Notes under the pieces: generated by a model | Told to the model about the DNA's origin: nothing | The model's database searches: none | Seen by the model: the letters and a program-made list of their open reading frames with translations, nothing else | Position numbers and translations under genes: made by a program | Source: a virus | Reading direction: 5' to 3' (one strand) | IMG/VR virus record: IMGVR_UViG_3300044732_002378 | Location: 1-35,514 of that record | DNA length: 35,514 bases | Part shown: positions 1-11,120 of the stretch, piece after piece | How positions within the stretch are numbered: the first letter of the stretch is position 1 | How the letters are laid out: every line of letters starts with the position of its first letter

Positions 1-2534
1 AATCCAGCAGCATAAGTACCGTCTCGATCAGAACTAGCAACGCTACTTTGAAATAGAGGACCGGCAGACATTCCATCAATAACTAACGCGTCATTAGCCA
101 TTACTCCCATATGTTGAACCCCAGTAACTCCAGCGGTTCCATTTGCAGGCCAACCATTACCCTGACCTGTGTTATTAGTGTTATCTCTAGAATTTGCAAA
201 TCTTAGAGCTCTTACATATTGATTAGATGTTGTAGCTGTAGATCCGGTTCCTAAAGGATTTGTTGTTAGATATGCATCTCCAATACCTTCAAGAGTCATA
301 CCCGATCTTCCGTCAGGAAGTGAGAAATGAGGCTCCATATAACCGGAAGTTCTACCTTGTGCAGTTGGTCCGGTTGCTATAAAAGTTCTTGATAAAGTTC
401 TATCAGCGGATGCAATTCCATAAGATGTAGATCCTAATGCATTTAGGAATCCGGATCCACTGATTAATGAAGTTCTTCTAAGATCTAATATCGATGTAGC
501 TCCTCTTTGTATAGATCCTTCTATTAGAAGACCATTTACAGGAGCAATTGTCTGGGCATTGTGATAACTGTTTGATGTTGATCCTATTCTAACAGAACCG
601 GAAACTGATAATTTAGAATGTGCAGATATCCATAAATTAGGATTTGCGTTTAATTGGCTAACGAATCCAATACCTAAATTACCATGTGTTCCTTCTGGAC
701 CTACCTGCATAAATAATGGAGGTGATACTTTGTCTTGGTAATGATATCCGGAATCTATTCCACTTCTAAGAGCTGCTGTAGGCCCAGTATAGTATGCATT
801 TATTACCGAATCGCTCCAACTCCACTCAACCGCAGTTTCTGAATCTGCGTACCGTGTTGTCGCACCTAATCCAAATCCGATACCAGGTCCAGTTGTGTTT
901 TGAGTTCTACCTGGAGCAAGCCTCCAAGTTGAAGATGCCTCAATATCCATACCTGTTTGTAATACTGATATAAGAGATATTGTAGGAGATCCTGCCCAAT
1001 GAGTACCATTAGTTGCATTCTCATCGAATAGATGTCTAATATGTAATGGAAATAAAGGTCTATATGTATTTCTAGTCCCGCTGCCTGATGATAATCTTCC
1101 GTTTATTCCTAATCTTCTAGATATTAATTGAGCCGTATTTGTGTTTGGAGATCCAATTGTGCTAGATCCTATTACTCTTAATGCATAATCTCCAGTGCTA
1201 CTGGCATTTGTGTTCCATAAAGTTATATGAGAATCTGAAATAGTATCCCATTGATTAATCGGTCTAACTATATTTAAGCCGGATCCAACCTGATAAGCAC
1301 CGAATGGTAAAGTTCCTGCACTATTACTAGTTGGTCCTATAATAACAGTTCCTAATGTATGTGCATATCCAGATCCTGGAATTAAAGATGCGTTAGGAGA
1401 TTGTCTATTTTGTAAAGATATGAATCCCGGATTTGAAAATGCAGGGTTAGCGTTTGATTCAATTACCGAATTAAATTCAATAACATTTGCAATCTGTGTA
1501 TTGAAATTTGGATCTATATACGAAGAACCAATAGCTCTTCTATACATATCAATAGATCTTTTAGCGTCGGCATTTAGAGATTGTCCTGAAAAATCTCTTA
1601 ATCTAATCGTATCCGAAGTTATTCTAAACTCTGGAGATTTTCCATTATTTATGTTAGGATCTATATCTCCGGCCTGTATTTCAAAATCTATAGTATTAGT
1701 TCTGGCTCTAAAAACATGGGAAAATGCTCCGTCATAAACTCTTAGTGCATATCCAGCAGAGAACATATCTCTGGCATCCGACGTAGCTCCAGTAGATCCT
1801 CCGTAAAATGCGGTGGTTCCAATAGTTCCTGTACTTCCGGTCAGACCATAAGCTCCTAATTGCAATCCACCAAATCCAGTTCCATCGATAGAATTTTGAA
1901 CCACCATAAGTTTTGGTGATTTAGTTTGATAAACTCCGTTAGAAATACCATTGAAATTGGATAGGTTCTTTAAAGACTGGTAAGCCCAATCTCTATCACC
2001 TAAGAATAAATTATTCTTGTATATTTTAGAAGGAATGAAAAAGTTTGCGTTTGCATTATCAAGTCCTATCGAAACAGGTCCTTGCTCAGGATACCATCCA
2101 TTGTTAGCTCCATCAATAAGGTTACCGGAAGCTCCTAAATAAAGCTGAAATTCGAAAGATCCTCCGGTTGATCCTCCTGGTCCAGTTGGACCTTTTAGAT
2201 TGGTTCCGGTGAATACCCATGCATTGGTTGCTCCGGCTTGCCACTCCCAAACATCACCATTATTGTCTAACCAATGGTCAGTGTCTTGAAGTGATCCGTA
2301 TACAGGACCATGATCGGATGTAGGACCGGTAAATCCAATTCCACTAGCACCACCAGCTTGCCAGTGATCTCCTCTTTGTCCCTGAGGTCCAGGTATTCCT
2401 TGTGGTCCTATAGCACCTTGTGGTCCAGGAGGTCCACCACCTGCTAAAAGAAGTTGGTCAAAGTTAAAATTTATTTTCTCTAACGCTTCCGATATTGGAT
2501 CTGATGGAAATAGCTCTTTAATTACTATTGGCAT
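1..2534 (-). CDS. Collagen-like tail fibre or baseplate appendage protein (partial, runs off left edge)
   Basis: A frame opens with ATG at 2534 and stays open to base 1, giving at least 844 residues; the C-terminus lies outside the window. The start MPIVIKELFPSDPISEALEK is followed by a collagen-like Gly-X-Y run at about residues 34-57 (eight triplets, such as GPPGPQGAIGPQ). More GPTG/GSTG motifs follow. The rest is rich in Ser, Gly, Asn and Thr with recurring short beta-type segments, as in trimeric fibre shafts. I checked the frame at both ends and at two interior points and found no stop. The start lies 7 bases after the 1644-residue gene, behind an A-rich leader, so it is probably co-transcribed. 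It most likely extends from the virion as a fibre or decoration. The exact role is not recognisable, and a chaperone or adhesin domain could lie beyond the edge. Confidence 0.8.
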   Translation of the reverse strand, partial: MPIVIKELFPSDPISEALEKINFNFDQLLLAGGGPPGPQGAIGPQGIPGPQGQRGDHWQAGGASGIGFTGPTSDHGPVYGSLQDTDHWLDNNGDVWEWQAGATNAWVFTGTNLKGPTGPGGSTGGSFEFQLYLGASGNLIDGANNGWYPEQGPVSIGLDNANANFFIPSKIYKNNLFLGDRDWAYQSLKNLSNFNGISNGVYQTKSPKLMVVQNSIDGTGFGGLQLGAYGLTGSTGTIGTTAFYGGSTGATSDARDMFSAGYALRVYDGAFSHVFRARTNTIDFEIQAGDIDPNINNGKSPEFRITSDTIRLRDFSGQSLNADAKRSIDMYRRAIGSSYIDPNFNTQIANVIEFNSVIESNANPAFSNPGFISLQNRQSPNASLIPGSGYAHTLGTVIIGPTSNSAGTLPFGAYQVGSGLNIVRPINQWDTISDSHITLWNTNASSTGDYALRVIGSSTIGSPNTNTAQLISRRLGINGRLSSGSGTRNTYRPLFPLHIRHLFDENATNGTHWAGSPTISLISVLQTGMDIEASSTWRLAPGRTQNTTGPGIGFGLGATTRYADSETAVEWSWSDSVINAYYTGPTAALRSGIDSGYHYQDKVSPPLFMQVGPEGTHGNLGIGFVSQLNANPNLWISAHSKLSVSGSVRIGSTSNSYHNAQTIAPVNGLLIEGSIQRGATSILDLRRTSLISGSGFLNALGSTSYGIASADRTLSRTFIATGPTAQGRTSGYMEPHFSLPDGRSGMTLEGIGDAYLTTNPLGTGSTATTSNQYVRALRFANSRDNTNNTGQGNGWPANGTAGVTGVQHMGVMANDALVIDGMSAGPLFQSSVASSDRDGTYAAG

Positions 2535-2541
2535 TTCTTAA

Positions 2542-5500
2542 TTATTTTTTCTCTAGAATTACTGTGAAGGCAATAGATGTTCTTGCCGATCTAGGTATTG
2601 TATATATCACATTAAAGTTCAAACTACCGGTCTTATCTTCGATAGTTCTAAAGTTTTTTGACTTTACATATCCATTAGCAATTTTTTCTTGATCGGTCAA
2701 GTTAGTTTCTATCTGTGGCGGATTTGGAACTCCTTTTTGAACTCGCCAATTCTTTTCCCAGAATATGATTTCCTTAACCACGTATCGTTGAAATATGTTT
2801 TCGGCTATGTATATTTTGATATCATCATCTAAACCATAATCACCAAAAGAATAGTTAGGGTTTATGTATTTATAGAATTCTACTCCAAATCCGTCGGCTA
2901 ATAACCAATCTTGTAGAGATTTTGTTACTGAAACGTCAATAGTTAAAACGGTATTTCTAGTAGTTTCTTTTGTTCTTTGAACTAAATTTTTACTTGTATT
3001 GTTTATAGATCCTACTTCTATTAATTGTTCTTCGGTTAAGGTTCCGGCTGGAAACGTTTCTAATCTAATAGTATCTGGTATTGATATGGCTTTAGATCCA
3101 AAGAATGATTTTTCTTCTTTTGGTTCTCTAGTTCCTATTACTGATAAACGAGTATTTCGTCTGTTATATTTTTTGTAATAATCAACATCCCAATTAGATT
3201 TGAATATAAAGAAGTTATCGTGATCTATTGCAATTTCTCCAATTAAAGGATAAATCTCTCTATCGGAATTAGCATTAACTCTTCGGTTACTTAATACAGT
3301 ATTTGGATTCTCTACATTAACTTTATTAAAATAGAGGATAGGTATCTGACCAAAGGTAGGATCTTCATAATAAACATTGCCATTAGAATCTTTCAATTGA
3401 GAAAGTATTTGTATATTTCTATAACTTAAATCTTCATTTTTAAGATCATCGGTATCAATAAATTTAATTATGTCTCTCCATTTAGGATTGAAAGGTCCTC
3501 GATATCTTGATGATATAGAAAGCTCTACTCTAGGTTTTGCGGTGATTTCATATCCTAAAATATCGGCGTTTTCTTGTAAATCTGATGCGGTTTTATCTAA
3601 AACTTTTCTTTCTAAATATGTTGCAGAAATTGGATAATCTGGCTTAATTAGATCCACCGAGTATGTATCGAATTCAACAACTCCGACTGCGTTTACGTTG
3701 ATGTATCTTATTTCTGGATCTCCTAAATTGATACTTGTAGATATCGTAGAAAACGAGATAGAATCTGTTATTGGTGAGAATGCTCCATACCCTCCTCCAA
3801 TGTATATAGGATTATAAGTTAAAGGCAATTCATAGTTTGGCGAATTTGGAGCAATGAACGGGAACCATGAACTAGGAAAAAACATTCCAGGTCCATAATT
3901 GTAATTCCCGTTAGGTACTATTGTTCCTCCAGGCAGACCTTGAATACTTTTACATCTAAATGAACTTGGATTGATATTGAATACATCTACAAAAGTATAT
4001 GCATATCCGTTATATCCATCAACTTTTATATCATTATAATTACCATTTTCTCCTAATGTCAATTCGGTAACTAAGTTAGGTTGATTTCCATTTTGATCTG
4101 GAGACAATTCAACTAGGAAATCCGTACCAGGTCCATTATCTGTCCACTTGGTAATAATTCCAGATAGAAATTTGTCATCGGGAATTAAATTTATAGGAAC
4201 TGTTGTAATCGTAGCTTGTAATTGACTTTCGAGCGCATATAAAAGAGCTCTATCTATAAATCTCTGAGAAGGACCTAATGAGCTGCCTATTCTATATTGT
4301 GTAGTTATATCATCTAAATTAGCCTGTATGACTAAAGTTACCGCTTTAAATTTATCATTCTTGATAAAAGTTAATTGAGTACCTGAAGTTCCATAAGTCA
4401 ATACTGCAGAGAATTTATATCCGTTATATTTTTCGTTAAAAATATACCTCAACGACTCTTTGTTATAATTGATATGACTAAATTCTGCTCTATCTTTTAT
4501 CTCAACCTTAGCTCCTCTGAATAAAGTTTCGGCAGGTCTAACAGAATCACCTAAACCAAACAAAGAGTACTTAAAATCTCGGTTTATATTAAATCCGTTA
4601 ACAGTCTCTCTAGTGAAATATGATAAGAAATAATCTTCTTCTATCGAAAGTAAATTAGCACTTGCGCCTGTAGCTCCAGTCAATCCTGCATATACAGAAA
4701 TTGCTGAAGGAGATGTTGGATCGGGTATTATAGGGAAATATAGATCTTCATCGAAATATGAGAAAGAATTAATTCTTTCTTCTAATGTCATATAAGGTGG
4801 ATATTTTTGTAAATAATACCATTCATGAGTAAAGAATTTTGTATTTCTGCTAACCTCATCAAATGATGGACTAAAATTCGAAAATCCAAAAGCCCCATTA
4901 ACATTTAGACGATATCCATTCTCTCTAACATCAAAACTTTCATTATCATATACCCATTTATTAATGAACGGTACTACTCTAGAAGATAAAGCTAATTGAG
5001 ATATTGAAGTTTCTTTTAATCTATCGTATTCGTTATGAACATCATCTAATGTATCCTCTAGATCATTGGTATATCCAGCAATACGTTGGAATCCTCCATT
5101 GATATTAAATGGCGCAGAAGGACCTATTAAAGATTCTATATAATCTTGCCCTGCAGTTCCTAATGAATTCCAAGAATATACCCATTTTTCACCGAAAGGC
5201 CCGGTAACACCAGCTCCGGATGCACCACTATAAAAATCTAGAAGTTTTAATAAATTAGCATCTCCATCTCGATTGTAATCAGGTGATTCAAAATCAAAAT
5301 GAAAATCTTTTATCGGATATATTGACATATATCCGCAAGTATTTTTTGATAATTTATAAAGAGCTATTTTATTAGAAGATCCGAATTCGAAATTATTTTC
5401 GAAATTTTCAAGATTAATTACAAAGTATTTGTCAACATCTTCAAAACCTATAATTTTACCAGCATCATTTTTTATTGGCTTATCTAAATACAATCCATAA

Positions 5501-7476
5501 CCGCTAGTGGTTTCATATCCTTTATTGGTCTTAACATATATAGTATCTTTTGAATCTCTAAACCCAAAAACCGTGTCTCTTTCTATTATCGCTCTAGATC
5601 CAGGTTGATTATTTCCTCCATAGAAATATGACTGAACAAAATATCCGGGAGCCGGTAGAGATAAGGCAATAGGAGATGGTTGATAGTTGGTTATGTACTC
5701 TACATTCTCATATTGATTTGATATATCAAAAGGAAAAACAGATGCATCACTAAAAAATGAGATTTTTAATTTATTCCAGTTTTCTGATTCTACTCTACAA
5801 AATACTACAATCTCATCTTTATTCACTATCGCAGAAAAGATTACATAATCGTTAGCAAATTTTTCTATATTATTGATCGATTGACAAATAGCAGTTGTTA
5901 TATCTTTAAACGTTCCATTTACACTAAATGTCAATCCGTTTGCGGTTCCTGCTGGTATAGAAGAATCTCCTTTTACGGTATAATCATCTACATAAATAGA
6001 CTCTCTAGGATCTAATGGATCAGTATATTGAATTCTAATTTCATCTCCACTAGTAGGTGTAGCAACTATCTTAAATGAAGTAGCCGGTCTACCTCTTTTA
6101 GAGGTTGCGATAGCAGGTATATAATCAAAAGGAGTTTCAAACCCTCCAAAATCTTTCCAGTCAACTTCAGTATTCTTTATTCGTAAATAATTAGAATCTG
6201 TTAGTTGATATGCTGGACCGGATGGACCGGTAGATCCATCTCCGGGATATGTAAAAATTGAATTCCAATTGTTTAAGTTATCGATAGAATAAAACTTACC
6301 ATTTCTATCTCTAACATATCCGAATCTTGGATTTTGTAACTCAGCAAATGTCAGCAATCTACCATCATAAGGCCCAGAAGGTCCTATATGAGGGTATACC
6401 TTAATTCCATTTTTATTAGTTTGTATGCTACTTTCAACTGATGCGGCATTTCCAACATTATTTAATTTAGGCCTCGGTATTTGAGTCAGCTCGTTATCTC
6501 TATCTTCGTATAGTCTATCTTTATCAATAGTAAATTTCCCAAGTTCAACAGCACTCATGTACATACCAAAGTATCTAGAAAATTTGTAATCTTCTTGATA
6601 TGGATCATCAAAAAGAAATTCCATATTTATGATATTAGCACATACAACTCCAATATCATGGAATTTGCTCGTTATTATGTCGTCTGCCTCAGTTATAGTT
6701 TTATCAACTAAAGTATATGACATATAAAGATCTGTAGATTTTGAACAGAATCCACCATTTCGATATGATATACCGTTGAAATATGAGTAATTACCTTTTT
6801 CTAAAGATGCATATACGGATGATTCTGGGAAATTTTGATCGTTGACATGATTTCTTAAATAAGTTCCTAATGGAGATTGCGTAGTTAGATCGAAAGTTTT
6901 AATTATTTTAGATTTTTGCACATAATTAGAAAAGAAGTTTTTAGGATCTTCTATTAAAGTATTTAAGAATGTAGCATTGTCTAAATTTCCTGTATATCCG
7001 TTTGGATATCCAGTAAATGCGGCATTAGGATTGATAGTAACCGGACCGTCAATCTTAAAAATAACAAAATAATCTGGTATGTTATCATGCTCTAACCAAA
7101 TAGGAGCAAACATAGCAAATTCTTCAGTGTATAATCTGCTATTTTTAGGATAAAATCCGGCACAGTACGTGAAATCATATTGAGAGTGGTATCGATTCTT
7201 TATTTCTAAAGATGCGTCCTCTTCAAAAACTGTATATGCTATATCTTCCGGAAGCACGCTTCCATTTTGAGAATAAAATCTTTTTAGATCGTAAGAATAA
7301 GATCCGTTATAGCTAACTTCATATCCTTTGTATATAGATTTGCTTAATAGAGGATCAGCATCAATACTTTCTAAATAAATTTTACTCTTTGAATCAGCTA
7401 CTAGTTTTATATTTGTCGTTAGTCTCGGATTAGTTCGTAACAATCCGAAAGAAGTCCTTTTAAGTATTTTAGACAT
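2542..7476 (-). CDS. Very large virion structural protein, probably baseplate periphery (1644 aa)
   Basis: This is the largest complete gene in the window. The N-terminus, MSKILKRTSFGLLRTNPRLT, continues into a well-conserved-looking section of about 150 residues rich in Tyr, Phe and Asp. I recall similar N-termini in structural proteins of other large phages, but cannot search for them here. The body is beta-rich with many Gly-Pro-Ser/Thr-Gly insertions (GPSGP near residues 365-370 and 415-420, TGATGAS near 930). There is no signal peptide, membrane segment or enzyme motif. It sits in the run of large proteins downstream of the gp6/gp7-like genes, where T4 keeps outer wedge and short-tail-fibre genes. 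It is bigger than any T4 baseplate protein. Function beyond structural is inferred from context. Confidence 0.7.
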   Translation of the reverse strand: MSKILKRTSFGLLRTNPRLTTNIKLVADSKSKIYLESIDADPLLSKSIYKGYEVSYNGSYSYDLKRFYSQNGSVLPEDIAYTVFEEDASLEIKNRYHSQYDFTYCAGFYPKNSRLYTEEFAMFAPIWLEHDNIPDYFVIFKIDGPVTINPNAAFTGYPNGYTGNLDNATFLNTLIEDPKNFFSNYVQKSKIIKTFDLTTQSPLGTYLRNHVNDQNFPESSVYASLEKGNYSYFNGISYRNGGFCSKSTDLYMSYTLVDKTITEADDIITSKFHDIGVVCANIINMEFLFDDPYQEDYKFSRYFGMYMSAVELGKFTIDKDRLYEDRDNELTQIPRPKLNNVGNAASVESSIQTNKNGIKVYPHIGPSGPYDGRLLTFAELQNPRFGYVRDRNGKFYSIDNLNNWNSIFTYPGDGSTGPSGPAYQLTDSNYLRIKNTEVDWKDFGGFETPFDYIPAIATSKRGRPATSFKIVATPTSGDEIRIQYTDPLDPRESIYVDDYTVKGDSSIPAGTANGLTFSVNGTFKDITTAICQSINNIEKFANDYVIFSAIVNKDEIVVFCRVESENWNKLKISFFSDASVFPFDISNQYENVEYITNYQPSPIALSLPAPGYFVQSYFYGGNNQPGSRAIIERDTVFGFRDSKDTIYVKTNKGYETTSGYGLYLDKPIKNDAGKIIGFEDVDKYFVINLENFENNFEFGSSNKIALYKLSKNTCGYMSIYPIKDFHFDFESPDYNRDGDANLLKLLDFYSGASGAGVTGPFGEKWVYSWNSLGTAGQDYIESLIGPSAPFNINGGFQRIAGYTNDLEDTLDDVHNEYDRLKETSISQLALSSRVVPFINKWVYDNESFDVRENGYRLNVNGAFGFSNFSPSFDEVSRNTKFFTHEWYYLQKYPPYMTLEERINSFSYFDEDLYFPIIPDPTSPSAISVYAGLTGATGASANLLSIEEDYFLSYFTRETVNGFNINRDFKYSLFGLGDSVRPAETLFRGAKVEIKDRAEFSHINYNKESLRYIFNEKYNGYKFSAVLTYGTSGTQLTFIKNDKFKAVTLVIQANLDDITTQYRIGSSLGPSQRFIDRALLYALESQLQATITTVPINLIPDDKFLSGIITKWTDNGPGTDFLVELSPDQNGNQPNLVTELTLGENGNYNDIKVDGYNGYAYTFVDVFNINPSSFRCKSIQGLPGGTIVPNGNYNYGPGMFFPSSWFPFIAPNSPNYELPLTYNPIYIGGGYGAFSPITDSISFSTISTSINLGDPEIRYINVNAVGVVEFDTYSVDLIKPDYPISATYLERKVLDKTASDLQENADILGYEITAKPRVELSISSRYRGPFNPKWRDIIKFIDTDDLKNEDLSYRNIQILSQLKDSNGNVYYEDPTFGQIPILYFNKVNVENPNTVLSNRRVNANSDREIYPLIGEIAIDHDNFFIFKSNWDVDYYKKYNRRNTRLSVIGTREPKEEKSFFGSKAISIPDTIRLETFPAGTLTEEQLIEVGSINNTSKNLVQRTKETTRNTVLTIDVSVTKSLQDWLLADGFGVEFYKYINPNYSFGDYGLDDDIKIYIAENIFQRYVVKEIIFWEKNWRVQKGVPNPPQIETNLTDQEKIANGYVKSKNFRTIEDKTGSLNFNVIYTIPRSARTSIAFTVILEKK

Positions 7477-7487
7477 TAGTCAACCTT

Positions 7488-10400
7488 TTATGTTCGATTA
7501 GCGTTTCCTCCGGCAGAATTTTTAGCAACTCCAACATTTCTAGAAGTTCTAGGTGTTATAGTTTTAATAGTTCCGTTTAGGTCATCCAAAGCAGCTTCGA
7601 AAGTTCTAGTTGGTATATCATTTGTAACTATTGTTCTAGAGTAATATCTAGCCGTTAATTCGATATCAAACGAAAATCTTTCTTTCATTAATGGATTTGA
7701 GTATATATCGATACCGATAGTTTTGGTATATGTTAAATTTGAACCTCTTAAAGAATTAAGATTTCCTGCTAAATTACCAAATCCACTAGATCCATCTCCG
7801 TAATAATCAGTCATTCTATATTGAAAGGTAACTGGTATTGATATAGATTCAGATTCTCCGAATTTAACTCTTCTTACTGATAGAGAATCAGATCCATCAA
7901 CTACAATATCTCCGTAATTATTAGGACTTACGTATAAATATGAACCGGTAGATCTAGGACCTATTAAGTATTGGTCATCCGGATCGAATCCAATTTTATT
8001 AGAAGTTCCAATAGATGCAGTAGATCCCCAATAAGCAAAAGGAGTTTGAATTTGAGATCCAGTAGAACCAACTGGTTGATTACCAAATATCGAGTTTCTT
8101 GTTGAATATGAGGCAGCTAAATTAGGATCACTTTGTGATATGTAATTATCAATCTCTGGATGGTCTATATGTAATAGAATACTGTTTGCATAAGCAGCAG
8201 TGATTGTTGGATCGGTTGATGGGATAACGTCTTTAGTAGTGGTTGTTGCAGTAGCGCCTTTCCAAATAAAGTCTCCGGCAGCCGTAGTACCTATAGCAAT
8301 TGCATTTGTTATTGCGTTTTGGTACGTAGGATCTAAAATATATTCAAGATCCGAATATCCAGTTGATAATGTAGGAACCGGATATGTTATAGGATCAATT
8401 TGTGGACGCGATGAATAAATTCCATGTGTTGCACCTAATACCTGTCCGTATAAAGGTTTAGTTCCATCTATATTGAAATATCTAGATTGTATGAATTGTC
8501 CTAAAACTTGAGATGTTGATTCTGGATAATTTCTTACGAATCCGTAACCTAATTCGATCGTACTAGGATTTGAAAGTCCTAAAGGAACATAATCATATCT
8601 ACGAACTCGGTTATAATCTAGATCATTAAGATCGTAGGTTTCTCCTTGAGAATATGATAATTGTGATATGCTCGTTTTAGAACCCCAGAATCTAGCATAT
8701 AGCTCTAGTGTACTCGCAGAATCATTAGATATTTTGATGAAGTAGTTTTTAGTTATTATAACCCCTTTCTTGATGGTTAATGATGCTACTTGATCTCGGT
8801 AGTTACCAGCAAATAACTTTAATGTAGTATTTGGAGTAACCGCAAATTCTTGACCGCTTTCGTCTATAACTCGAATTACTAATACACCTCTCGTAGATTC
8901 TAGTAATGATCTAACTTCAGCTAATTGTGAATCTAAGCTAGATAATTTATCGAATAAAGAAATTACATTTTGCTCCGATGTTAAGAATCCAGAAGCAATT
9001 TCTAAAGCAGCATGGGCAAAGAATTTACCATTTTGTTCAAATTGATTAGCTACATGTTTAGGAACTCCTAAAGTTTGAAGTTCTGCTTGTAGGTCAATTC
9101 TAACTTTATCATTTTTAGCTTCTTGAAGAATTCCACTAACATCTGGATTTGCCTCAAATTCTGCAGGAAAATCAACTCTTATAATGTCTGACCATGAAGA
9201 TTCTTTAGGTGAAATTGGCCATCCAGATTCTGAAAGAGATTTGATTCTAAACTCAATAGCCTCGTTAAATGAAATAGGAATGTCTACCGAATTTATATTA
9301 ACAGTATCTGCGTTTTCAACATCTTCTACCATCCAAGTAGTATTACCAGTTGTTGGATCTGTTATTCGTTTTCTTACATCAGTTTTAACTTCTACCCAAG
9401 TAGCAAATGTGCCTCTTCTTTGCTGACCGTCGTTATCGATAAAGTTAATTTGATCTGGTTGATTAGATCCACCATCTTTACTTAAATAGCGGTATTGAAT
9501 AATAAATTGAACTACCTCTTGAGGTGCAGTTCTCGGAGAAGTTTTAGCTTCTGGCATAGGAAAGAAACCTCTAACTCTATACTTTGGTGTCAAATCTTCT
9601 ACCGAATTTGTATTTCCAATTTTATTGATATCGTCTACAGTAGATGCATATAATTGAGATTGTGCAGTTTTTTCATCAACTATTCTAGCTAATTCATTTC
9701 TATCCGCATCTTCTAATTGTTTTGTCGTGTATCTTGTAGTTTGTATTTTAGATCTTAACGATGCAATAGAAGAATCTAAGGCATTCATATCCGATTGGAT
9801 ACGTAATTTATCAGATTGCAGTTTCTTAAGATCGGTTAAAGCACTAGTCTCGGTAACGTGTTGGTTAATCTGTAGAGTTTTAAAGTTCTCACTGTTAAGT
9901 AGAGGTGCATCTGGATCTATACCTAAAGTAGAAGGAATAACTCCATCTTTAGCTATTGAATATAAATATGATCCAAAATCAACAACTTTATTTTGATAGT
10001 AGGTTGCTAAACTAATTTCTTGATCAGTTGTATCATCGATTATTGTTAAATCATTTGTATAAATACCAACTCCAGGAGACCAATTTACTGCAGCTATTTT
10101 AGAATCTGGATCGATTCCTTTGATAAAAATAACGCTGTACTCATTAAATCCGATGTTAACATCCACCGAAATAGAGGTTTCATCTTCTGAATAGAAGGTA
10201 AAAATATCGGTTCCTAATTGAATTGGATCGAATCCTTCAATTAATTTAATAGATAAAGTTCTACTAGCAGATTCAATACCAGTGATTTCATATCTAGTAT
10301 TTTTTCTGCCTGAATTAACTACTAAGGAATCTCCAATTTTTAGTGATTGAGTACCTAGAAATTCAGATTGAGAATCGTTGTATTGTAATTTGTCTAATTG

Positions 10401-11117
10401 AACACGTAAAACACGTTTTTGGAACGAAACGCTGTTAACCGTATCAGATACAGTATCATCAACAATTTTAGTCACTGCAAAAGAACCCCAATATCTTAAT
10501 GATCTAGGAGGAACATCAGTAACATCTTTATCTAAAAAGTAAGATATATTGTTATCCAATAAAACTTTTATGAAATTTTGATATTGGATGTTATCTTTAC
10601 TTAAAAATCTTTCGTTAAAAACTTTTCTTTTTGCTTCGCTATCTATATTTAGAATATATCTAGAAACTTCTACCTTTTCTGTATTAAACTTGATCTGATT
10701 AGTTAGGTCGAATTTAACATAAAGTAGTGGATTCAAAAACGATTCAAAGAACCAATTTTCTTTTGTAGCAAATTCTTTCGGAACCGCCATAGAAGTAATA
10801 TCAGCGGCCTCTTGTTGAAGGTTACTAACTAAAATTTTTCTAAAAGATCCATCAGCTAGTTGTAGAGATGAATCACTATCTCCAATACCTGAAAGGTTTT
10901 TAAGATTGTTTTCTAATCTAACTAATTGATTTTTAACAGAACCAAACGAAGGAACTACAACCGTAGTAATTGCTCCATTAGTATCCGCAATTGGAATCTC
11001 TACCGTTTCTGCGTTAGATGAAACTACTTCGGATAGTTTTGTTATGATTTGGTATCCATTGTTCTGTAGTTTTAACAGATCATTGAGTAGTGTGGTTAAT
11101 GAGTATTTAGTGTCCAT
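7488..11117 (-). CDS. Large virion structural protein with central coiled coil (1209 aa)
   Basis: The protein starts MDTKYSLTTLLNDLLKLQNN, with a helical N-terminal segment. About residues 425-490 form a heptad-rich coiled coil (LKKLQSDKLRIQSDMNALDS and onward). The flanking regions are beta-rich, and the C-terminal third is rich in Ser, Thr, Tyr and Gly. There is no recognisable enzymatic motif. It lies 3 bases from the 684-residue gene upstream and 11 bases from the 1644-residue gene downstream. The length, coiled coil and position among wedge and fibre genes suggest an elongated, oligomeric baseplate or fibre component. I do not recognise a named family. Confidence 0.65.
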   Translation of the reverse strand: MDTKYSLTTLLNDLLKLQNNGYQIITKLSEVVSSNAETVEIPIADTNGAITTVVVPSFGSVKNQLVRLENNLKNLSGIGDSDSSLQLADGSFRKILVSNLQQEAADITSMAVPKEFATKENWFFESFLNPLLYVKFDLTNQIKFNTEKVEVSRYILNIDSEAKRKVFNERFLSKDNIQYQNFIKVLLDNNISYFLDKDVTDVPPRSLRYWGSFAVTKIVDDTVSDTVNSVSFQKRVLRVQLDKLQYNDSQSEFLGTQSLKIGDSLVVNSGRKNTRYEITGIESASRTLSIKLIEGFDPIQLGTDIFTFYSEDETSISVDVNIGFNEYSVIFIKGIDPDSKIAAVNWSPGVGIYTNDLTIIDDTTDQEISLATYYQNKVVDFGSYLYSIAKDGVIPSTLGIDPDAPLLNSENFKTLQINQHVTETSALTDLKKLQSDKLRIQSDMNALDSSIASLRSKIQTTRYTTKQLEDADRNELARIVDEKTAQSQLYASTVDDINKIGNTNSVEDLTPKYRVRGFFPMPEAKTSPRTAPQEVVQFIIQYRYLSKDGGSNQPDQINFIDNDGQQRRGTFATWVEVKTDVRKRITDPTTGNTTWMVEDVENADTVNINSVDIPISFNEAIEFRIKSLSESGWPISPKESSWSDIIRVDFPAEFEANPDVSGILQEAKNDKVRIDLQAELQTLGVPKHVANQFEQNGKFFAHAALEIASGFLTSEQNVISLFDKLSSLDSQLAEVRSLLESTRGVLVIRVIDESGQEFAVTPNTTLKLFAGNYRDQVASLTIKKGVIITKNYFIKISNDSASTLELYARFWGSKTSISQLSYSQGETYDLNDLDYNRVRRYDYVPLGLSNPSTIELGYGFVRNYPESTSQVLGQFIQSRYFNIDGTKPLYGQVLGATHGIYSSRPQIDPITYPVPTLSTGYSDLEYILDPTYQNAITNAIAIGTTAAGDFIWKGATATTTTKDVIPSTDPTITAAYANSILLHIDHPEIDNYISQSDPNLAASYSTRNSIFGNQPVGSTGSQIQTPFAYWGSTASIGTSNKIGFDPDDQYLIGPRSTGSYLYVSPNNYGDIVVDGSDSLSVRRVKFGESESISIPVTFQYRMTDYYGDGSSGFGNLAGNLNSLRGSNLTYTKTIGIDIYSNPLMKERFSFDIELTARYYSRTIVTNDIPTRTFEAALDDLNGTIKTITPRTSRNVGVAKNSAGGNANRT

Positions 11118-11120
11118 GTT

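Noticed and set aside
1420-1737. Plus-strand frame of 105 codons
   Set aside because: It lies antisense to the continuous minus-strand collagen-like gene; the minus frame reads through without stops.
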